Position numbers and translations under genes: made by a program
Notes under the pieces: generated by a model
Seen by the model: only the letters and a program-made list of their open reading frames with translations
What the model was told of the DNA's origin: nothing
Databases searched by the model: none
Source of the DNA: Tumebacillus permanentifrigoris
Lineage (GTDB): Bacteria > Bacillota > Bacilli > Tumebacillales > Tumebacillaceae
DNA length: 64,000 nucleotides
Assembly (NCBI RefSeq): GCF_003148565.1
Contig: NZ_QGGL01000009.1
Location: forward strand, 1 to 64,000
Direction: 5' to 3'
Shown: positions 24,801-33,552 of the stretch, one piece after another
Position numbering within the stretch: the first letter of the stretch is position 1
Layout: each line of letters starts with the position of its first letter

Positions 24801-26243
24801 GTGCGTGAGTTCGGTGATCTTGGCGGAGATCGGCACTTCCGGGTCGATCAACTCGGTCCACTCGGCGATGATTTCGCGCCCTTTCATTTTGACGGCGGCG
24901 ATCTCGATCAGCGTGTTCTCCGCCGCGTTCAGACCGGTGGTCTCCGTATCGAATACGACCCATTCGGTGTGCTCATCAATCGACATGTCGCGCCCGTTCA
25001 GTTGGTGCACGACCGGCACGCCGTCATCAACCACATACGCTTCCAAACCAAGCAGCGCCTTCATGTTGTTTTTCTTGGCGAGCGAGTACGCCTCAGGGAA
25101 GGACTGCACAACCCCGTGGTCGGTGATCGCAATCGCCGTGTGCCCCCACTTGGCAGCCTGTCCGATCAAGTCTTTGACCGGAGCCACGCCATCAAGTGAC
25201 GACATCGGGGTATGCAGATGTAACTCGACGCGCTTCACTTCCGCCGTGTCCTTGCGAGACGGCTTCGGGACTTCGACGAGGTCTTGGATCATCAGCACCA
25301 ATTCCTTCGCGAACGTGTCGAACTGCACGGTCCCGCGCACTTTCAATTGCATGCCATCCTTCAACAGATTCAAGACATCAACTTGCTTGTCACCCTTGGC
25401 GAACGTCTTGCAAGAGATCGAGTCCGTGTTGTCGGTGACGTTGAAGGTGAACAGCGTCCGACCTGATGCGAGCTCGCGGGTCTCCACGCCGAAAATCCGG
25501 CCTTCGACCGCCACGCGACGCATCTCGTCCTGAATCTGTTTAAGCGGGGTCGGCGGCTCGTCGATCGGATGACCGAGTTCGACTTTGTCAGGCGGCGGTG
25601 AACTGTCGCCTTTTTTCCCACCGCTGGTGCCGCGAGTAGCTTCTTGCTTTTTCTCCTCTTCCACCGCAACGAAGGCCTTTTGCCCTTCGAGACGGTCTTC
25701 CTCCTGAATCAGCGAACGGAAGTTTTCCATATCCTGTTCACGCTTTTGATCATCTGCGAAAAACTGCACGGTCACATGGATGTCGAGGAACTCGAGCAAC
25801 CAGTGGGCTAGTTTCTCATCATAGCCCTTCTGTTTGGCGCGGGTGACCATGACATCCGAGATCATCGGCACACGCAAAAAACGCTCCTCCAGTTGCAGAC
25901 CCGACGGATTTTTCAATTCGGCTTTCAACGAAAAATCGTCACCGAGCACTTGGTCGACCGCGTAGATCCAATAATCTTGCACACAGCCCAACACGTCGGG
26001 TTCTGCACCACCGTATTGGAAGCGCACATCCACCTGTCGAGCATCGTCGCCAAAAAACGCGCGGAACGCTTCCTGCGCCTGCGCGTATACGTTAAACGGC
26101 ACGCGCGTCGGCAAGTGGAGTTTCACCGCGACGGTGCGCTCACGCTTGTTGACCACGGCCGGACTCGCCAGTCGCGCGTCCGGAATTCCGGCTCGTTCTA
26201 CAAATGTAGAGAGACTTTGCCCATTCACGTCCACCAAACTCAT
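21897..26243 (-). CDS. polC: DNA polymerase III alpha subunit, PolC type
   Basis: A 1448-aa replicative polymerase of low-GC Gram-positives. In order: an N-terminal domain, an OB fold (about 240-325), a PHP domain starting at HLHTPMSSLDG (about 342) and split by an inserted DEDDh proofreading exonuclease (WVVFDTETTGL, about 428-595). Then the zinc-binding CPSC...CPKC segment, the palm with catalytic Asp residues in PDIDLNFSGEYQ, and the fingers follow. The final residues QLSLF fit the beta-clamp-binding motif. The length matches B. subtilis PolC (1437). GGAGGGG lies 11 nt before the ATG. Confidence 0.98.
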   Translation of the reverse strand: MSLVDVNGQSLSTFVERAGIPDARLASPAVVNKRERTVAVKLHLPTRVPFNVYAQAQEAFRAFFGDDARQVDVRFQYGGAEPDVLGCVQDYWIYAVDQVLGDDFSLKAELKNPSGLQLEERFLRVPMISDVMVTRAKQKGYDEKLAHWLLEFLDIHVTVQFFADDQKREQDMENFRSLIQEEDRLEGQKAFVAVEEEKKQEATRGTSGGKKGDSSPPPDKVELGHPIDEPPTPLKQIQDEMRRVAVEGRIFGVETRELASGRTLFTFNVTDNTDSISCKTFAKGDKQVDVLNLLKDGMQLKVRGTVQFDTFAKELVLMIQDLVEVPKPSRKDTAEVKRVELHLHTPMSSLDGVAPVKDLIGQAAKWGHTAIAITDHGVVQSFPEAYSLAKKNNMKALLGLEAYVVDDGVPVVHQLNGRDMSIDEHTEWVVFDTETTGLNAAENTLIEIAAVKMKGREIIAEWTELIDPEVPISAKITELTHITNDMVRGQRKLHEVLPDFRAFIGDAILVAHNAEFDLGFLKACSMRAGMESWDNIVLDTLSLARKLYTKEKNYRLGTLAKKFDVDLLNAHRALDDTVALAKIYQYMLKEMQEKGIQTLTQLNTNEGEIDYSRQRPFHATILVKNKTGLKNLYKLVSEAHIKYYHRVPRVPRSLIAKYREGLIVGTACQQGELFDGILRGKTKDELSEIAEFYDYLEIQPLLHYKPLLRNESISTLDSVQHYHRTILEIGKALDKPVVATGDVHFLNPEDAIYRQVFLKAQNDRDADDQPPLYFMSTNEMLEAFSYLGPELAQEVVVTNTNRIADMIEDVSPVPEQLYTPKIEGTDEEIRTMCYEKAHELYGTPLPEIVEKRLEKELNSIITHGFAVIYLISAKIVKKSLSDGYLVGSRGSVGSSLVATFTEITEVNPLQPHYRCPSCLHSQWISDGSVGSGFDLPDQDCPKCGTTFDKDGHDIPFETFLGFKGDKVPDIDLNFSGEYQSQAHAYTKVLFGDEFVYRAGTIATVADKTAFGYVKKFAEEKGWNLRNAEMMRLVAGCTGIKRTTGQHPGGILVVPDYMDVYDFCPIQFPADDKNAEWKTSHFDFHSIHDNLLKLDILGHDDPTVIRMLQDLTGLDPKKIPTSDPKVMSLFSGTDALTIDPDNPVTPQRIRSKTGTYGIPEFGTKFVRQMLDDTKPSTFSELLQISGLSHGTDVWLNNAQKLIQDKICKLKEVIGCRDDIMVYLIYAGLEPSFAFKIMESVRKGKGLTLEMEEEMKRNNVPDWYIWSCKQIKYMFPKAHATAYVLMAVRIAYFKVHYPLEFYATYFSVRADDFDLEIMGKGYDSIVAKLEEIEAKGFNAAPKEKALHTVLEMALEMTARGYKFLPLDLYKSGATKFQVIKEENGLLPPFGALAGCGESAAKSIVEAAKHGEFLSVQDLQEKSRISKTVVELLEAHKCLVGLPETNQLSLF

Positions 26244-26321
26244 AATGGGAAATCCCCTCCATCTTTCAAAATATCAGGTATCGAATACTCGATATACGAT
26301 GCATAGCTCGTTCACCGTACT

Positions 26322-26330
26322 ATTGTAGCA
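26322..26330 (-). promoter_or_regulatory. possible extended -10 promoter for polC
   Basis: The minus strand reads TGC-TACAAT, an extended -10 arrangement, about 80 nt upstream of the polC start and just past the proS terminator. No good -35 accompanies it, since the proper position falls inside the terminator stem. polC may otherwise depend on read-through from proS. Confidence 0.35.
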
Positions 26331-26336
26331 CAAGTC

Positions 26337-26372
26337 AAAAACGCCCGCCTCTTGCTAGGCGGGCGTTTTTTT
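26337..26372 (-). terminator. Rho-independent terminator after proS
   Basis: A very GC-rich stem, ACGCCCGCCT / AGGCGGGCGT, with a 6-nt loop, flanked by A-run and U-run. It lies 14 nt past the proS stop (26386). Confidence 0.96.
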
Positions 26373-26385
26373 AGTAGAAACGAGA

Positions 26386-28110
26386 TTATTGACCCAGAAC
26401 GAGCCCGGTAATCTCCTCAAAGGCTTGTTCAAGGGTAAGTTCCTTGGATTCACCGGTTTGGCGAACTTTGAATTCGACGATCCCGTCACCTGCCATCTTG
26501 CCGACGGTGACGCGCACCGGCAAGCCGATCAAGTCCGAATCCTTGAATTTGACGCCTGCGCGCTCGTCGCGGTCGTCCATCAGCACTTCGATGCCTTGTT
26601 GTTGCAGGCGGGTGTACAGTTGCTCTGCGACCTTGACTTGGGTCTCGTCCTTGACGTTGACCGGGATCAGGTGCACTTGGAACGGTGCGATCGACAGCGG
26701 CCAGACGATGCCGTTGTCATCGTGGCTCTGTTCCAACACAGCCGACATGATGCGGGAAACGCCGATGCCGTAGCAACCCATGATCATCGTCTGTGCTTTT
26801 TGGTTCTCATCGAGGAAGGTCGCGTTGATCGGCACCGAGTACTTTGTGCCCAGTTCGAAGATATGACCGCACTCGATGCCGCGGTAGAACTCGATCTTGC
26901 CTTCCTTACAGCTCGGACACGTATCGCCTTCGACGACATTGCGAATGTCTGCCACACGCTCCAGAGCGAAGTCGCGCCCTGGCACGACATTTTGCAGGTG
27001 GTAGTCGCGTTCATTGGCACCCGCGACGCCCACTTGCACGCCTGCCACCGCTTTGTCGACGACGAGTGCGGTGTTTTTCAAGCCAACCGGACCGATGAAG
27101 CCCGTCGGTGCTCCCGTGACGCGCTCGATGGTCGCGTCATCTGCGAGTTCGAGCGTTTTGGCGTCGAACAGATCTTTCAATTTCAGTTCGTTGACTTCAT
27201 GGTCGCCGCGCACGACGACTGCGACCGGTTTGTCATCGACGACGTAGAGCAACGTCTTGAAGAACGTTTGGGCTTCGAGGCCCAGCGTGCTCACCAGTTG
27301 ATCGATCGTCTTGGTGTTCGGGGTGTGGATTTTTTCAAAAGCGGGCGCTTCCGTAGACGGAGCCGCCCCCGCTGCTGCAACCTCTGCTCCGTGCGCCTCT
27401 GCTTGTTCGAGGTTCGCCGCGTAGTCGCAGTGGTCACAGATCGCAATCGTATCCTCCCCGACATCAGCGAGCACCATAAACTCATGGTTGCGACCAGAGC
27501 CACCGATCGCACCTGCGTTCGCTTGCACCGGACGGAACTTCAGGCCCACGCGATTGAAAATCGCATTGTACGTCTTGTACATCTCATCGTAGGTCTCAGA
27601 CAAGCTCTCATAAGAGGTATGGAACGAGTACGCATCCTTCATCAGGAATTCACGACCGCGCATCAGACCAAAGCGCGGGCGGCGCTCGTCACGGAACTTG
27701 GTTTGGATCTGGTAGACGTTGATCGGCAGTTTTTTGTAGGAGTTGATCTCCTGCTTGATCAGCGATGTGATGACTTCCTCATGGGTCGGGCCGAGGACGA
27801 AGTCACGGCTGTGACGATCCTTCAAGCGTACCAATTCCGGCCCGTAGTCATCCCAACGACCGGTCTCGTGCCAGAGTTCCGCCGGTTGCAGAACTGACAT
27901 CTGCAATTCTTGGGCACCGGACTTGTTCATCTCTTCGCGCACGATGTTTTCGATCTTCTTGAGCACTCGCAGACCAAGTGGCAGGTATGTATACACGCCC
28001 GCGACCAGTTGGCGGACCAAGCCGGCACGCAGCATCAATTTGTGACTGGTGACTTCTGCTTCCTTCGGCACTTCCCTCAGGGTAGGAAGGATCATTCGGT
28101 TTTGACGCAT
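26386..28110 (-). CDS. proS: prolyl-tRNA synthetase (bacterial type)
   Basis: A 574-aa class II synthetase that charges tRNA-Pro. The N-terminus [19 protein letters not shown] is the bacterial-type start. Motif 2 includes [21 protein letters not shown], and a YbaK-type editing insertion spans about 225-390. Motif 3 lies in CYGIGVSR, followed by the anticodon-binding domain. GGAGGAG precedes the ATG at 28110; the frame to 28128 adds six residues inside the RBS and is rejected. No T-box is possible in the short leader. It precedes polC, as in Bacillales. Confidence 0.98.
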   Translation of the reverse strand: MRQNRMILPTLREVPKEAEVTSHKLMLRAGLVRQLVAGVYTYLPLGLRVLKKIENIVREEMNKSGAQELQMSVLQPAELWHETGRWDDYGPELVRLKDRHSRDFVLGPTHEEVITSLIKQEINSYKKLPINVYQIQTKFRDERRPRFGLMRGREFLMKDAYSFHTSYESLSETYDEMYKTYNAIFNRVGLKFRPVQANAGAIGGSGRNHEFMVLADVGEDTIAICDHCDYAANLEQAEAHGAEVAAAGAAPSTEAPAFEKIHTPNTKTIDQLVSTLGLEAQTFFKTLLYVVDDKPVAVVVRGDHEVNELKLKDLFDAKTLELADDATIERVTGAPTGFIGPVGLKNTALVVDKAVAGVQVGVAGANERDYHLQNVVPGRDFALERVADIRNVVEGDTCPSCKEGKIEFYRGIECGHIFELGTKYSVPINATFLDENQKAQTMIMGCYGIGVSRIMSAVLEQSHDDNGIVWPLSIAPFQVHLIPVNVKDETQVKVAEQLYTRLQQQGIEVLMDDRDERAGVKFKDSDLIGLPVRVTVGKMAGDGIVEFKVRQTGESKELTLEQAFEEITGLVLGQ

Positions 28111-28147
28111 TTTGAGACTCCTCCACATCTAATTAACATGATTCTTT

Positions 28148-28176
28148 ATTCTACGGTATTTCATGGCAAAAGACAA
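28148..28176 (-). promoter_or_regulatory. sigma-A promoter of proS
   Basis: On the minus strand: TTGTCT (28176-28171), 17-bp spacer, TAGAAT (28153-28148). The -35 overlaps the edge of the ispG terminator U-run. The leader to proS would be only about 30 nt, which argues against T-box control. Confidence 0.7.
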
Positions 28177-28207
28177 ACCTCGACCCTTGCGGAGTCGAGG
28201 TTTTTTT
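28175..28207 (-). terminator. Rho-independent terminator after ispG
   Basis: An AAACCTCGAC / GTCGAGGTTT stem (10 bp) with a 9-nt loop and a U7 run, directly following the ispG stop (28211). It ends the frr-uppS-cdsA-dxr-ispG block. Confidence 0.94.
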
Positions 28208-28210
28208 CTT

Positions 28211-29296
28211 CTACTTCAGCGAACCGGTCAGTTCGTATTGCTTGGCGAGCAGATCGATTTCCTTTTTCAGTTCTTCGACCATCGTCGCTTCCGGGATCTT
28301 GCGCACGATTTCACCGTGCTTGAACAACAGGCCTTCGTTGCGGGAACCCGCGATGCCGATGTCCGCCTCACGCGCTTCGCCTGGGCCGTTGACTGCACAG
28401 CCGAGCACCGCGACTTTGATCGGAGCTTTGATTTTCGAAACGTACTCTTCAATCTCGTTGGCGATCGAAACGAGGTCGATCTCGATCCGACCACAGGTCG
28501 GGCAGGAGATCAGCGTCACGGCGTTGGAAGCCAACCCAAAAGCTTTGAGCAGTTCACGGCCAACCTTGATCTCTTCGACGACATCTGCGGACAGCGAGAC
28601 GCGCATCGTCGACCCGATGCCCTTGGCGAGCAGCGTGCCAAGGCCTGCCGCGCTTTTGATCGAACCTGAGAACAGCGTGCCCGCCTCGGTGATCCCGAGG
28701 TGCAACGGATAGTTGAAGCGCTCTGCTGCGAGGGTGTACGCGTCGATGGCGAGCATCACATCAGATGCCTTCATCGAGATGATGATGTCCTCAAATCCCA
28801 AATCTTCAAGGATGCCGACATGATACTCCGCCGACTCCAGCATGCCTGCAGCAGTCGGGTAGCCGTACTTGTCGAGGATGTGCTTCTCAAGCGAGCCAGC
28901 GTTCACACCGATGCGGATCGGAATCTTGCGCTCTTGTGCCGCTTTTACGACCTCTTGCACCTTTTCCCGCTTGCCGATGTTGCCTGGATTGATCCGGACT
29001 TTGTCGATGCCGTTTTCAATCGCTTTGAGTGCAAGTTTGTAGTCAAAATGAATATCCGCAACCAACGGGATGTGGATTTCTTTTTTTATCTGTTTGATCG
29101 CCTCAGCCGCTTCCATGTTGTTCACGGTGACGCGAACGATCTGGCAGCCAGCTTCTTCGAGGCGGAGAATTTGTTCCACGGTCGCTTTTACATCGGCCGT
29201 TTTTGTCATCGTCATCGACTGCAACACAACAGTGTCGGAGCCGCCGATGGTAACGTTGCCCACTTGAACCGGGCGAGTCATAGAACGATGGTGCAT
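28211..29296 (-). CDS. ispG: 4-hydroxy-3-methylbut-2-enyl diphosphate synthase (IspG/GcpE)
   Basis: A 361-aa [4Fe-4S] enzyme of the MEP isoprenoid pathway, converting MEcPP to HMBPP. The TIM-barrel half carries [12 protein letters not shown] and the [11 protein letters not shown] motif. The cluster ligands are the two Cys of SCPTCGR plus the Cys of GCAVNGPGE. The length is normal for the bacterial form. It lies 17 nt after dxr, so the first and a late step of the same pathway are co-transcribed. In B. subtilis ispG is unlinked, and this position is next to rasP/dxr/proS. GGGAG precedes the ATG at 29296. Confidence 0.97.
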   Translation of the reverse strand: MHHRSMTRPVQVGNVTIGGSDTVVLQSMTMTKTADVKATVEQILRLEEAGCQIVRVTVNNMEAAEAIKQIKKEIHIPLVADIHFDYKLALKAIENGIDKVRINPGNIGKREKVQEVVKAAQERKIPIRIGVNAGSLEKHILDKYGYPTAAGMLESAEYHVGILEDLGFEDIIISMKASDVMLAIDAYTLAAERFNYPLHLGITEAGTLFSGSIKSAAGLGTLLAKGIGSTMRVSLSADVVEEIKVGRELLKAFGLASNAVTLISCPTCGRIEIDLVSIANEIEEYVSKIKAPIKVAVLGCAVNGPGEAREADIGIAGSRNEGLLFKHGEIVRKIPEATMVEELKKEIDLLAKQYELTGSLK

Positions 29297-29313
29297 GAGT
29301 ACACGCTCCCGTC

Positions 29314-30468
29314 TTACAGTTTTTGCGCCACTTCATGCGCTGCGATCCGCGCCCACGCATCCACAGAGAGGATGTCGTCAAGGCTTGGATTCGAGAGCAC
29401 ATCATGGCGCTCCATCACGGACGCGATCACGCGCTCGATGTCGAGGAAGGAGATGCGCTCCTCCCGGAACAGGCCGTTCGCTACTTCGTTCGCCGCGTTG
29501 AGCACAGCTGGCATCGAGCCGCCTGCACGACCCGCATCGTAAGCGTAACGCAGGCACGGGAAGCGGTCAAGATCAGGTGCACGGAAATGTAGCGAGGACG
29601 CTTCCAGCAAGTTCAGGCGCTTGTAGTTGCCCGGCAGTCGCGTCGGATATGTCAATGCGTACTGAATGGGCACGCGCATATCAGGTGCCCCGAGTTGCGC
29701 CATGATCGAGCCGTCTTGAAATTCTACCAAGGAATGCACGATGCTCTCCGGATGCACGACGACGTCAATTTTGTCATACGGCATGTCGTACAGCCAGTGA
29801 GCCTCCATCACTTCGAGCCCTTTGTTCATCAACGTAGCGGAGTCGACCGTGACCTTGGCCCCCATCGCCCAGTTCGGGTGGTTGAGCGCGTCTTGGAGCG
29901 TCGCTTGCTCCATGTGAGCACGGGTCTTGTCGCGAAACGGTCCGCCCGATGCAGTGACGATAATGCGTTCCACATCGACGCGACGCTCGCCGTTCAAGCA
30001 TTGGAAAATCGCCGAGTGCTCCGAATCGACAGGCAACAGGTGACATCCTTGTTGCTTGGCGAGCGTCGTGACCAAGTGTCCAGCGGCGACGAGCGTTTCC
30101 TTGTTGGCGAGCGCAATGTGCTTGCCTTTCTTCAACGCTTCCAGGGTCGGAAGCAGTCCTGCCGCGCCGACGACCGCCGTCACGACCACATCGACCGCAC
30201 CATGCGTTGCCACCGCGACCAGCCCTTCGTCCCCGACCTGCACGTCAACTGCAGAACCGAAACGGCTCTTGATGAGGGCAGCACCCTCTGCGGTTGCCAC
30301 GCTGACCAACTCGGGGCGGAACTGCTCGATCTGCTGCATCAGCAAGTCGAGGTTGCGTCCAGCCGCTAGCGCAGCGACCTTGTACTCCTCAGGGTGTTGG
30401 GCGACAACGTCCAGCGTCGACGTACCGATGGAGCCAGTGGAGCCAAGAATTGAGATTGTACGAGACAT
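29314..30468 (-). CDS. dxr: 1-deoxy-D-xylulose 5-phosphate reductoisomerase
   Basis: A 384-aa enzyme that converts DXP to MEP with NADPH, the first committed MEP-pathway step. The N-terminal Rossmann motif [17 protein letters not shown] is intact. The metal and substrate loop has [13 protein letters not shown], and a GGPFRDK flexible-loop motif follows. The C-terminal helical domain is complete. It lies 18 nt after cdsA and 17 nt before ispG. The neighbouring rasP gene found in Bacillus between dxr and proS is absent. Confidence 0.98.
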   Translation of the reverse strand: MSRTISILGSTGSIGTSTLDVVAQHPEEYKVAALAAGRNLDLLMQQIEQFRPELVSVATAEGAALIKSRFGSAVDVQVGDEGLVAVATHGAVDVVVTAVVGAAGLLPTLEALKKGKHIALANKETLVAAGHLVTTLAKQQGCHLLPVDSEHSAIFQCLNGERRVDVERIIVTASGGPFRDKTRAHMEQATLQDALNHPNWAMGAKVTVDSATLMNKGLEVMEAHWLYDMPYDKIDVVVHPESIVHSLVEFQDGSIMAQLGAPDMRVPIQYALTYPTRLPGNYKRLNLLEASSLHFRAPDLDRFPCLRYAYDAGRAGGSMPAVLNAANEVANGLFREERISFLDIERVIASVMERHDVLSNPSLDDILSVDAWARIAAHEVAQKL

Positions 30469-30486
30469 TGCTTCACCTCATCACTC

Positions 30487-31302
30487 TTACGAAACTAGTA
30501 GCATTGTACCATAATAGGCAATCGGTGCTGCAAACAGAAAACTATCAAAACGGTCCAGCACACCGCCGTGACCGGGCAAGATCGTCCCTGAATCCTTGAC
30601 GTCTAGTGCGCGCTTCAGTCCGGATTCTACAAAGTCACCGAACTGACCAAACACCGACAGCAACGCTGCGAGCAACATCCATGAGCCCATCGAGAGCCCC
30701 ATCACGTTCGCGAAGATCATGCCGACGATGACAGCTGCGACGACACCACCCAGCGACCCAGACACCGTCTTGTTCGGCGAGATCGCCGGCCAAAGCTTCG
30801 GTCCCTTTAACGTGCGACCTACAAAGTAGGCAGCTGTGTCTGTTGTCCAGATCGTCAAGATCATAAACAGAAAATACGCCAACCCCAACTTCCCATCCAC
30901 ACGCAACAAGATCGCGCAATGGAACGGCAGACCCACATAGAGCGTGCCAGCGAACAGATAGGTCATGTCTTGAAATGTATATCGGTTTTTTGAAATCACG
31001 CTGATCGACAGAAACACGAACAGCACCAGCAACAGCCACAGCGCGGAAAGCGAATCGACTTCCGGCATCCAGGTGCCTGCAAACGGTTGCCAGATCGCGC
31101 CGACCAACCACATCAAGGTCGCCATGTAACCGACAAGAGCTGGAGCGGACAGTCGCGACCAACCGCGCATGAGCAACAGCTCGCTGTAGCCGACCACAGC
31201 CAACAGCACGAACAGCAGGGCGGACGGCAACCCGCCGTACCACACAGCACCCAGATAGAGAGCGCCTCCGATGATTCCGGTCACTACTCGTTGACGCAAC
31301 AT
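30487..31302 (-). CDS. cdsA: phosphatidate cytidylyltransferase
   Basis: A 271-aa polytopic membrane enzyme that makes CDP-diacylglycerol, the precursor of all phospholipids. About eight hydrophobic segments are seen. The C-terminal CDP-alcohol-type signature SGLKRALDVKDSGTILPGHG, followed by GGVLDRFDS, carries the catalytic Asp residues. It lies 10 nt downstream of uppS. Its start (ATG 31302) has GGGGG upstream. Confidence 0.96.
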   Translation of the reverse strand: MLRQRVVTGIIGGALYLGAVWYGGLPSALLFVLLAVVGYSELLLMRGWSRLSAPALVGYMATLMWLVGAIWQPFAGTWMPEVDSLSALWLLLVLFVFLSISVISKNRYTFQDMTYLFAGTLYVGLPFHCAILLRVDGKLGLAYFLFMILTIWTTDTAAYFVGRTLKGPKLWPAISPNKTVSGSLGGVVAAVIVGMIFANVMGLSMGSWMLLAALLSVFGQFGDFVESGLKRALDVKDSGTILPGHGGVLDRFDSFLFAAPIAYYGTMLLVS

Positions 31303-31312
31303 CGAAATCCCC

Positions 31313-32089
31313 CTACTTCAGCCCACCAAATCGACGGCCGCGGCCTTGGAAGGCGCGAATCGCTTGGAAGAAATAGTCTCTTGAAAAATCAGGCCAAAAC
31401 ACTTCTGTAAACCAAAATTCTGTGTACGCGCATTGCCACAGCAAAAAATTCGAAAGGCGCACTTCGCCGCTGGTGCGAATCAACAAGTCTGGATCAGGTA
31501 ACCCTGCGGTCAGCAGATGCTGATCCATCGTGGTATCCTCGATCTCATCAAGCGTCAGGCGCCCCGCTTGCACATCCTCGGCGATCTGCCTGACCGCGCT
31601 GAGGATCTCGCGGCGCGAACCATAGTTCAAGGCGATGTTCAAAATCATCCCGGTGTTCGCACGGGTCTTCTCCTCCGCTTCGCGTACAACGCGCAACGTG
31701 TGTCCCGGCAAACCTTCTGGTTCGCCGATGATCCGGATTCGACAGTTCCGAGCGATCAGCGTGTCGAGTTCCTTGGCCAGCCATTCCTCCGGCAAGCGCA
31801 TCAGAAATTCAACTTCCTCGATGGGACGCTTCCAGTTCTCCGTGGAGAATGCATACAACGTCAGCACCTTGACCCCGATGTCGTCTGCCGCCAAGCTGAT
31901 TTCCTTGACTTTGTTCATCCCAGCCCGGTGACCTGCGATGCGCGGCATCCCGCGCTTGCGTGCCCAGCGCCCGTTGCCGTCCATGATGATTGCGACGTGA
32001 TTCGGTACAGCGTCGGGAACAATCCCGTGCTCATCCGTCTGAATTTGCGGTTGTGTAGTAAAAAGTCGCTTGAGTCGTTGCAGCATCAT
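31313..32089 (-). CDS. uppS: undecaprenyl diphosphate synthase (isoprenyl transferase)
   Basis: A 258-aa cis-prenyltransferase that makes the C55 carrier for cell-wall synthesis. The family motifs are seen: IIMDGNGRWARKRG (with the catalytic Asp), GHRAGM, LTLYAFSTENWKRP and the C-terminal RTSGEVRLSNF segment. GGAGG lies 4 nt before the ATG at 32089 and 7 nt before a second ATG at 32086, so the start is uncertain by one residue. The long frame to 32359 lies inside frr and is rejected. It follows the frr terminator and precedes cdsA. Confidence 0.97.
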   Translation of the reverse strand: MMLQRLKRLFTTQPQIQTDEHGIVPDAVPNHVAIIMDGNGRWARKRGMPRIAGHRAGMNKVKEISLAADDIGVKVLTLYAFSTENWKRPIEEVEFLMRLPEEWLAKELDTLIARNCRIRIIGEPEGLPGHTLRVVREAEEKTRANTGMILNIALNYGSRREILSAVRQIAEDVQAGRLTLDEIEDTTMDQHLLTAGLPDPDLLIRTSGEVRLSNFLLWQCAYTEFWFTEVFWPDFSRDYFFQAIRAFQGRGRRFGGLK

Positions 32090-32102
32090 GAGTCCTCCAC
32101 GT

Positions 32103-32132
32103 GAAAAATAACCCCCTTCGATTTGAAGGGGG
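32103..32132 (-). terminator. Rho-independent terminator or attenuator after frr
   Basis: CCCCCTTC / GAAGGGGG stem with a 5-nt loop, then UUAUUUUUC on the minus strand, 12 nt past the frr stop. The distance to the uppS start is only 13 nt, with no room for a promoter. uppS must therefore rely on partial read-through or on a promoter inside frr. Confidence 0.85.
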
Positions 32133-32144
32133 CTCCGAAGGTCT

Positions 32145-32696
32145 TTACACTTCCAAAATCTCTGCTTCTTTGGCAGAGAGCAATTTGTCAATTTCCGCGA
32201 TGTAACGGTCAGTCGCCGCTTGGACTTTGTCCTGCTCACGGCGAATATCATCCTCAGAAACTTCCTTCTCAAGTTTCTTGAGAGAATCATTGACGTCACG
32301 GCGAATGTTGCGCACAGCAACACGGCCGTCTTCGGCCAGGCCTTTGACTTGCTTCGCAAGGTCTTTGCGGCGCTGCTCAGTCAGTTGCGGAATCGTAAGG
32401 CGGATGATGTTCCCGTCGTTGGACGGCGTGATCCCGATATCCGACTTGGTGATGGCGCGCTCGATCGCTGCGAGGGAACCTTTGTCCCACGGAGTGATCA
32501 CGAGTTGACGCGGTTCCGGCGTGGAAACGTTCGCCAACTGGTTGATCGGCATCATGCTGCCGTAGTAGTCGACTTGCACACGATCAAGCATCGAAACGCT
32601 CGCACGGCCAGCACGAATCGTGCTGAATTCACGCTTGACGTTACCCAGTGCTTTTTCCATGCGCTCATCAAGGGATTTCATAATCTCTTGGATCAT
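32145..32696 (-). CDS. frr: ribosome recycling factor
   Basis: A 183-aa protein that, with EF-G, splits post-termination ribosomes. The family core is clear: MEKALGNVKREFSTIRAGRA, Asp-Tyr-Tyr-Gly, the IRLTIPQLTEQRRKDL motif and a coiled C-terminal helix. The start is set at the ATG at 32696 (after GAGGAG); an in-frame GTG at 32708 overlaps that RBS. The length agrees with B. subtilis Frr (185). Unlike in most Firmicutes it is not preceded by pyrH but by a tsf terminator and a roughly 100-nt spacer with a GCAGGAA/TTCCTGC hairpin (32767-32787). Confidence 0.98.
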   Translation of the reverse strand: MIQEIMKSLDERMEKALGNVKREFSTIRAGRASVSMLDRVQVDYYGSMMPINQLANVSTPEPRQLVITPWDKGSLAAIERAITKSDIGITPSNDGNIIRLTIPQLTEQRRKDLAKQVKGLAEDGRVAVRNIRRDVNDSLKKLEKEVSEDDIRREQDKVQAATDRYIAEIDKLLSAKEAEILEV

Positions 32697-32795
32697 TGGT
32701 TGGTTCACTCCTCAAGAGTAGTACCGATCGTATAAAGCATCGTATACGCCATACCCTAATTTCTACGCAGGAAATCAAGATTCCTGCTGATGACT

Positions 32796-32826
32796 TAAAA
32801 AAAGGGAACACGGAGAGTGTTCCCTG
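32796..32826 (-). terminator. Rho-independent terminator after tsf
   Basis: An AGGGAACAC / GTGTTCCCT stem (9 bp, 5-nt loop) followed by U7 on the minus strand, 10 nt past the tsf stop. It ends the rpsB-tsf unit. In most Firmicutes pyrH lies here. Confidence 0.95.
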
Positions 32827-32836
32827 TCTGGGTCAA

Positions 32837-33490
32837 TTAACCCTTGTTGACTTGGTTCATAACTTCTTCAACGAAGTTATCAACTTTCTTCTCGAGACCT
32901 TCGCCCATTTCCCAACGAACGAAACGACGGATGTTGATGTTCTCGCCGATGGTCGAGATCATTTCCTTCACGACGGTTTCAATCGTTTTGTCCGTGTTTT
33001 TCACGAACTCTTGCTCGAGGAGGCAATTCTCTTTGTAGTACTTAGCAACGCGACCTTCCACCATTTTGTCGACGATGTTTGCCGGTTTGCCTTCGTTGAG
33101 AGCTTGTGCACGAAGGATTTCTTTTTCGTGCTCAACCGTTTCAGCCGAAACTTCTTCGCGGGACAGGTAGAGCGGCTTCGCAGCTGCGATGTGCATTGCG
33201 ATGTCCTTGACGAAGCTTTTGAAACCATCGTTTTTCGCTACGAAGTCGGTTTCGCAGTTGACTTCGAGCAGAACACCGACTTTACCGCCTGCATGTATGT
33301 ATGATTCTACAACGCCTTCTGCAGCGATGCGGCCCGATTTCTTAGCAGCAGCAGCCAGACCTTTTTCACGGAGGAAGTCGATTGCTTTCTCGAGTTCACC
33401 ATTGGTTTCAACAAGTGCTTTTTTGCAGTCCATCATGCCCGCGCCGGTACGCTCGCGCAGTTCTTTTACAAGTGCAGCAGAAATGCTCAT
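32837..33490 (-). CDS. tsf: translation elongation factor Ts, short form
   Basis: A 217-aa nucleotide exchange factor for EF-Tu. The N-terminal UBA-like module [19 protein letters not shown] is conserved, as are [12 protein letters not shown] and a C-terminal VRWEMGEG. B. subtilis EF-Ts is 293 aa; this protein has only one core half of the usual duplicated core plus the C-terminal module. Short EF-Ts proteins are known in Thermus and in several Firmicutes outside Bacillus. AAGGAGG precedes the ATG at 33490. It lies 121 nt after rpsB, across a terminator-like hairpin. Confidence 0.96.
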   Translation of the reverse strand: MSISAALVKELRERTGAGMMDCKKALVETNGELEKAIDFLREKGLAAAAKKSGRIAAEGVVESYIHAGGKVGVLLEVNCETDFVAKNDGFKSFVKDIAMHIAAAKPLYLSREEVSAETVEHEKEILRAQALNEGKPANIVDKMVEGRVAKYYKENCLLEQEFVKNTDKTIETVVKEMISTIGENINIRRFVRWEMGEGLEKKVDNFVEEVMNQVNKG

Positions 33491-33552
33491 GTCTGTCGCC
33501 TCCTTGGTTCTTATCATGTCCAAATGGTTGTATTCTGTGTCATACAGATAAA

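Noticed and set aside
28111-28210. T-box leader upstream of proS
   Set aside because: Only about 30 nt lie between the promoter and the start codon; no room for the T-box structure and no AGGGTGG box.
31313-32359. 348-aa form of UppS
   Set aside because: The extra 90 codons lie in frr in another frame and lack an RBS; GGAGG sits directly before the ATG at 32089.
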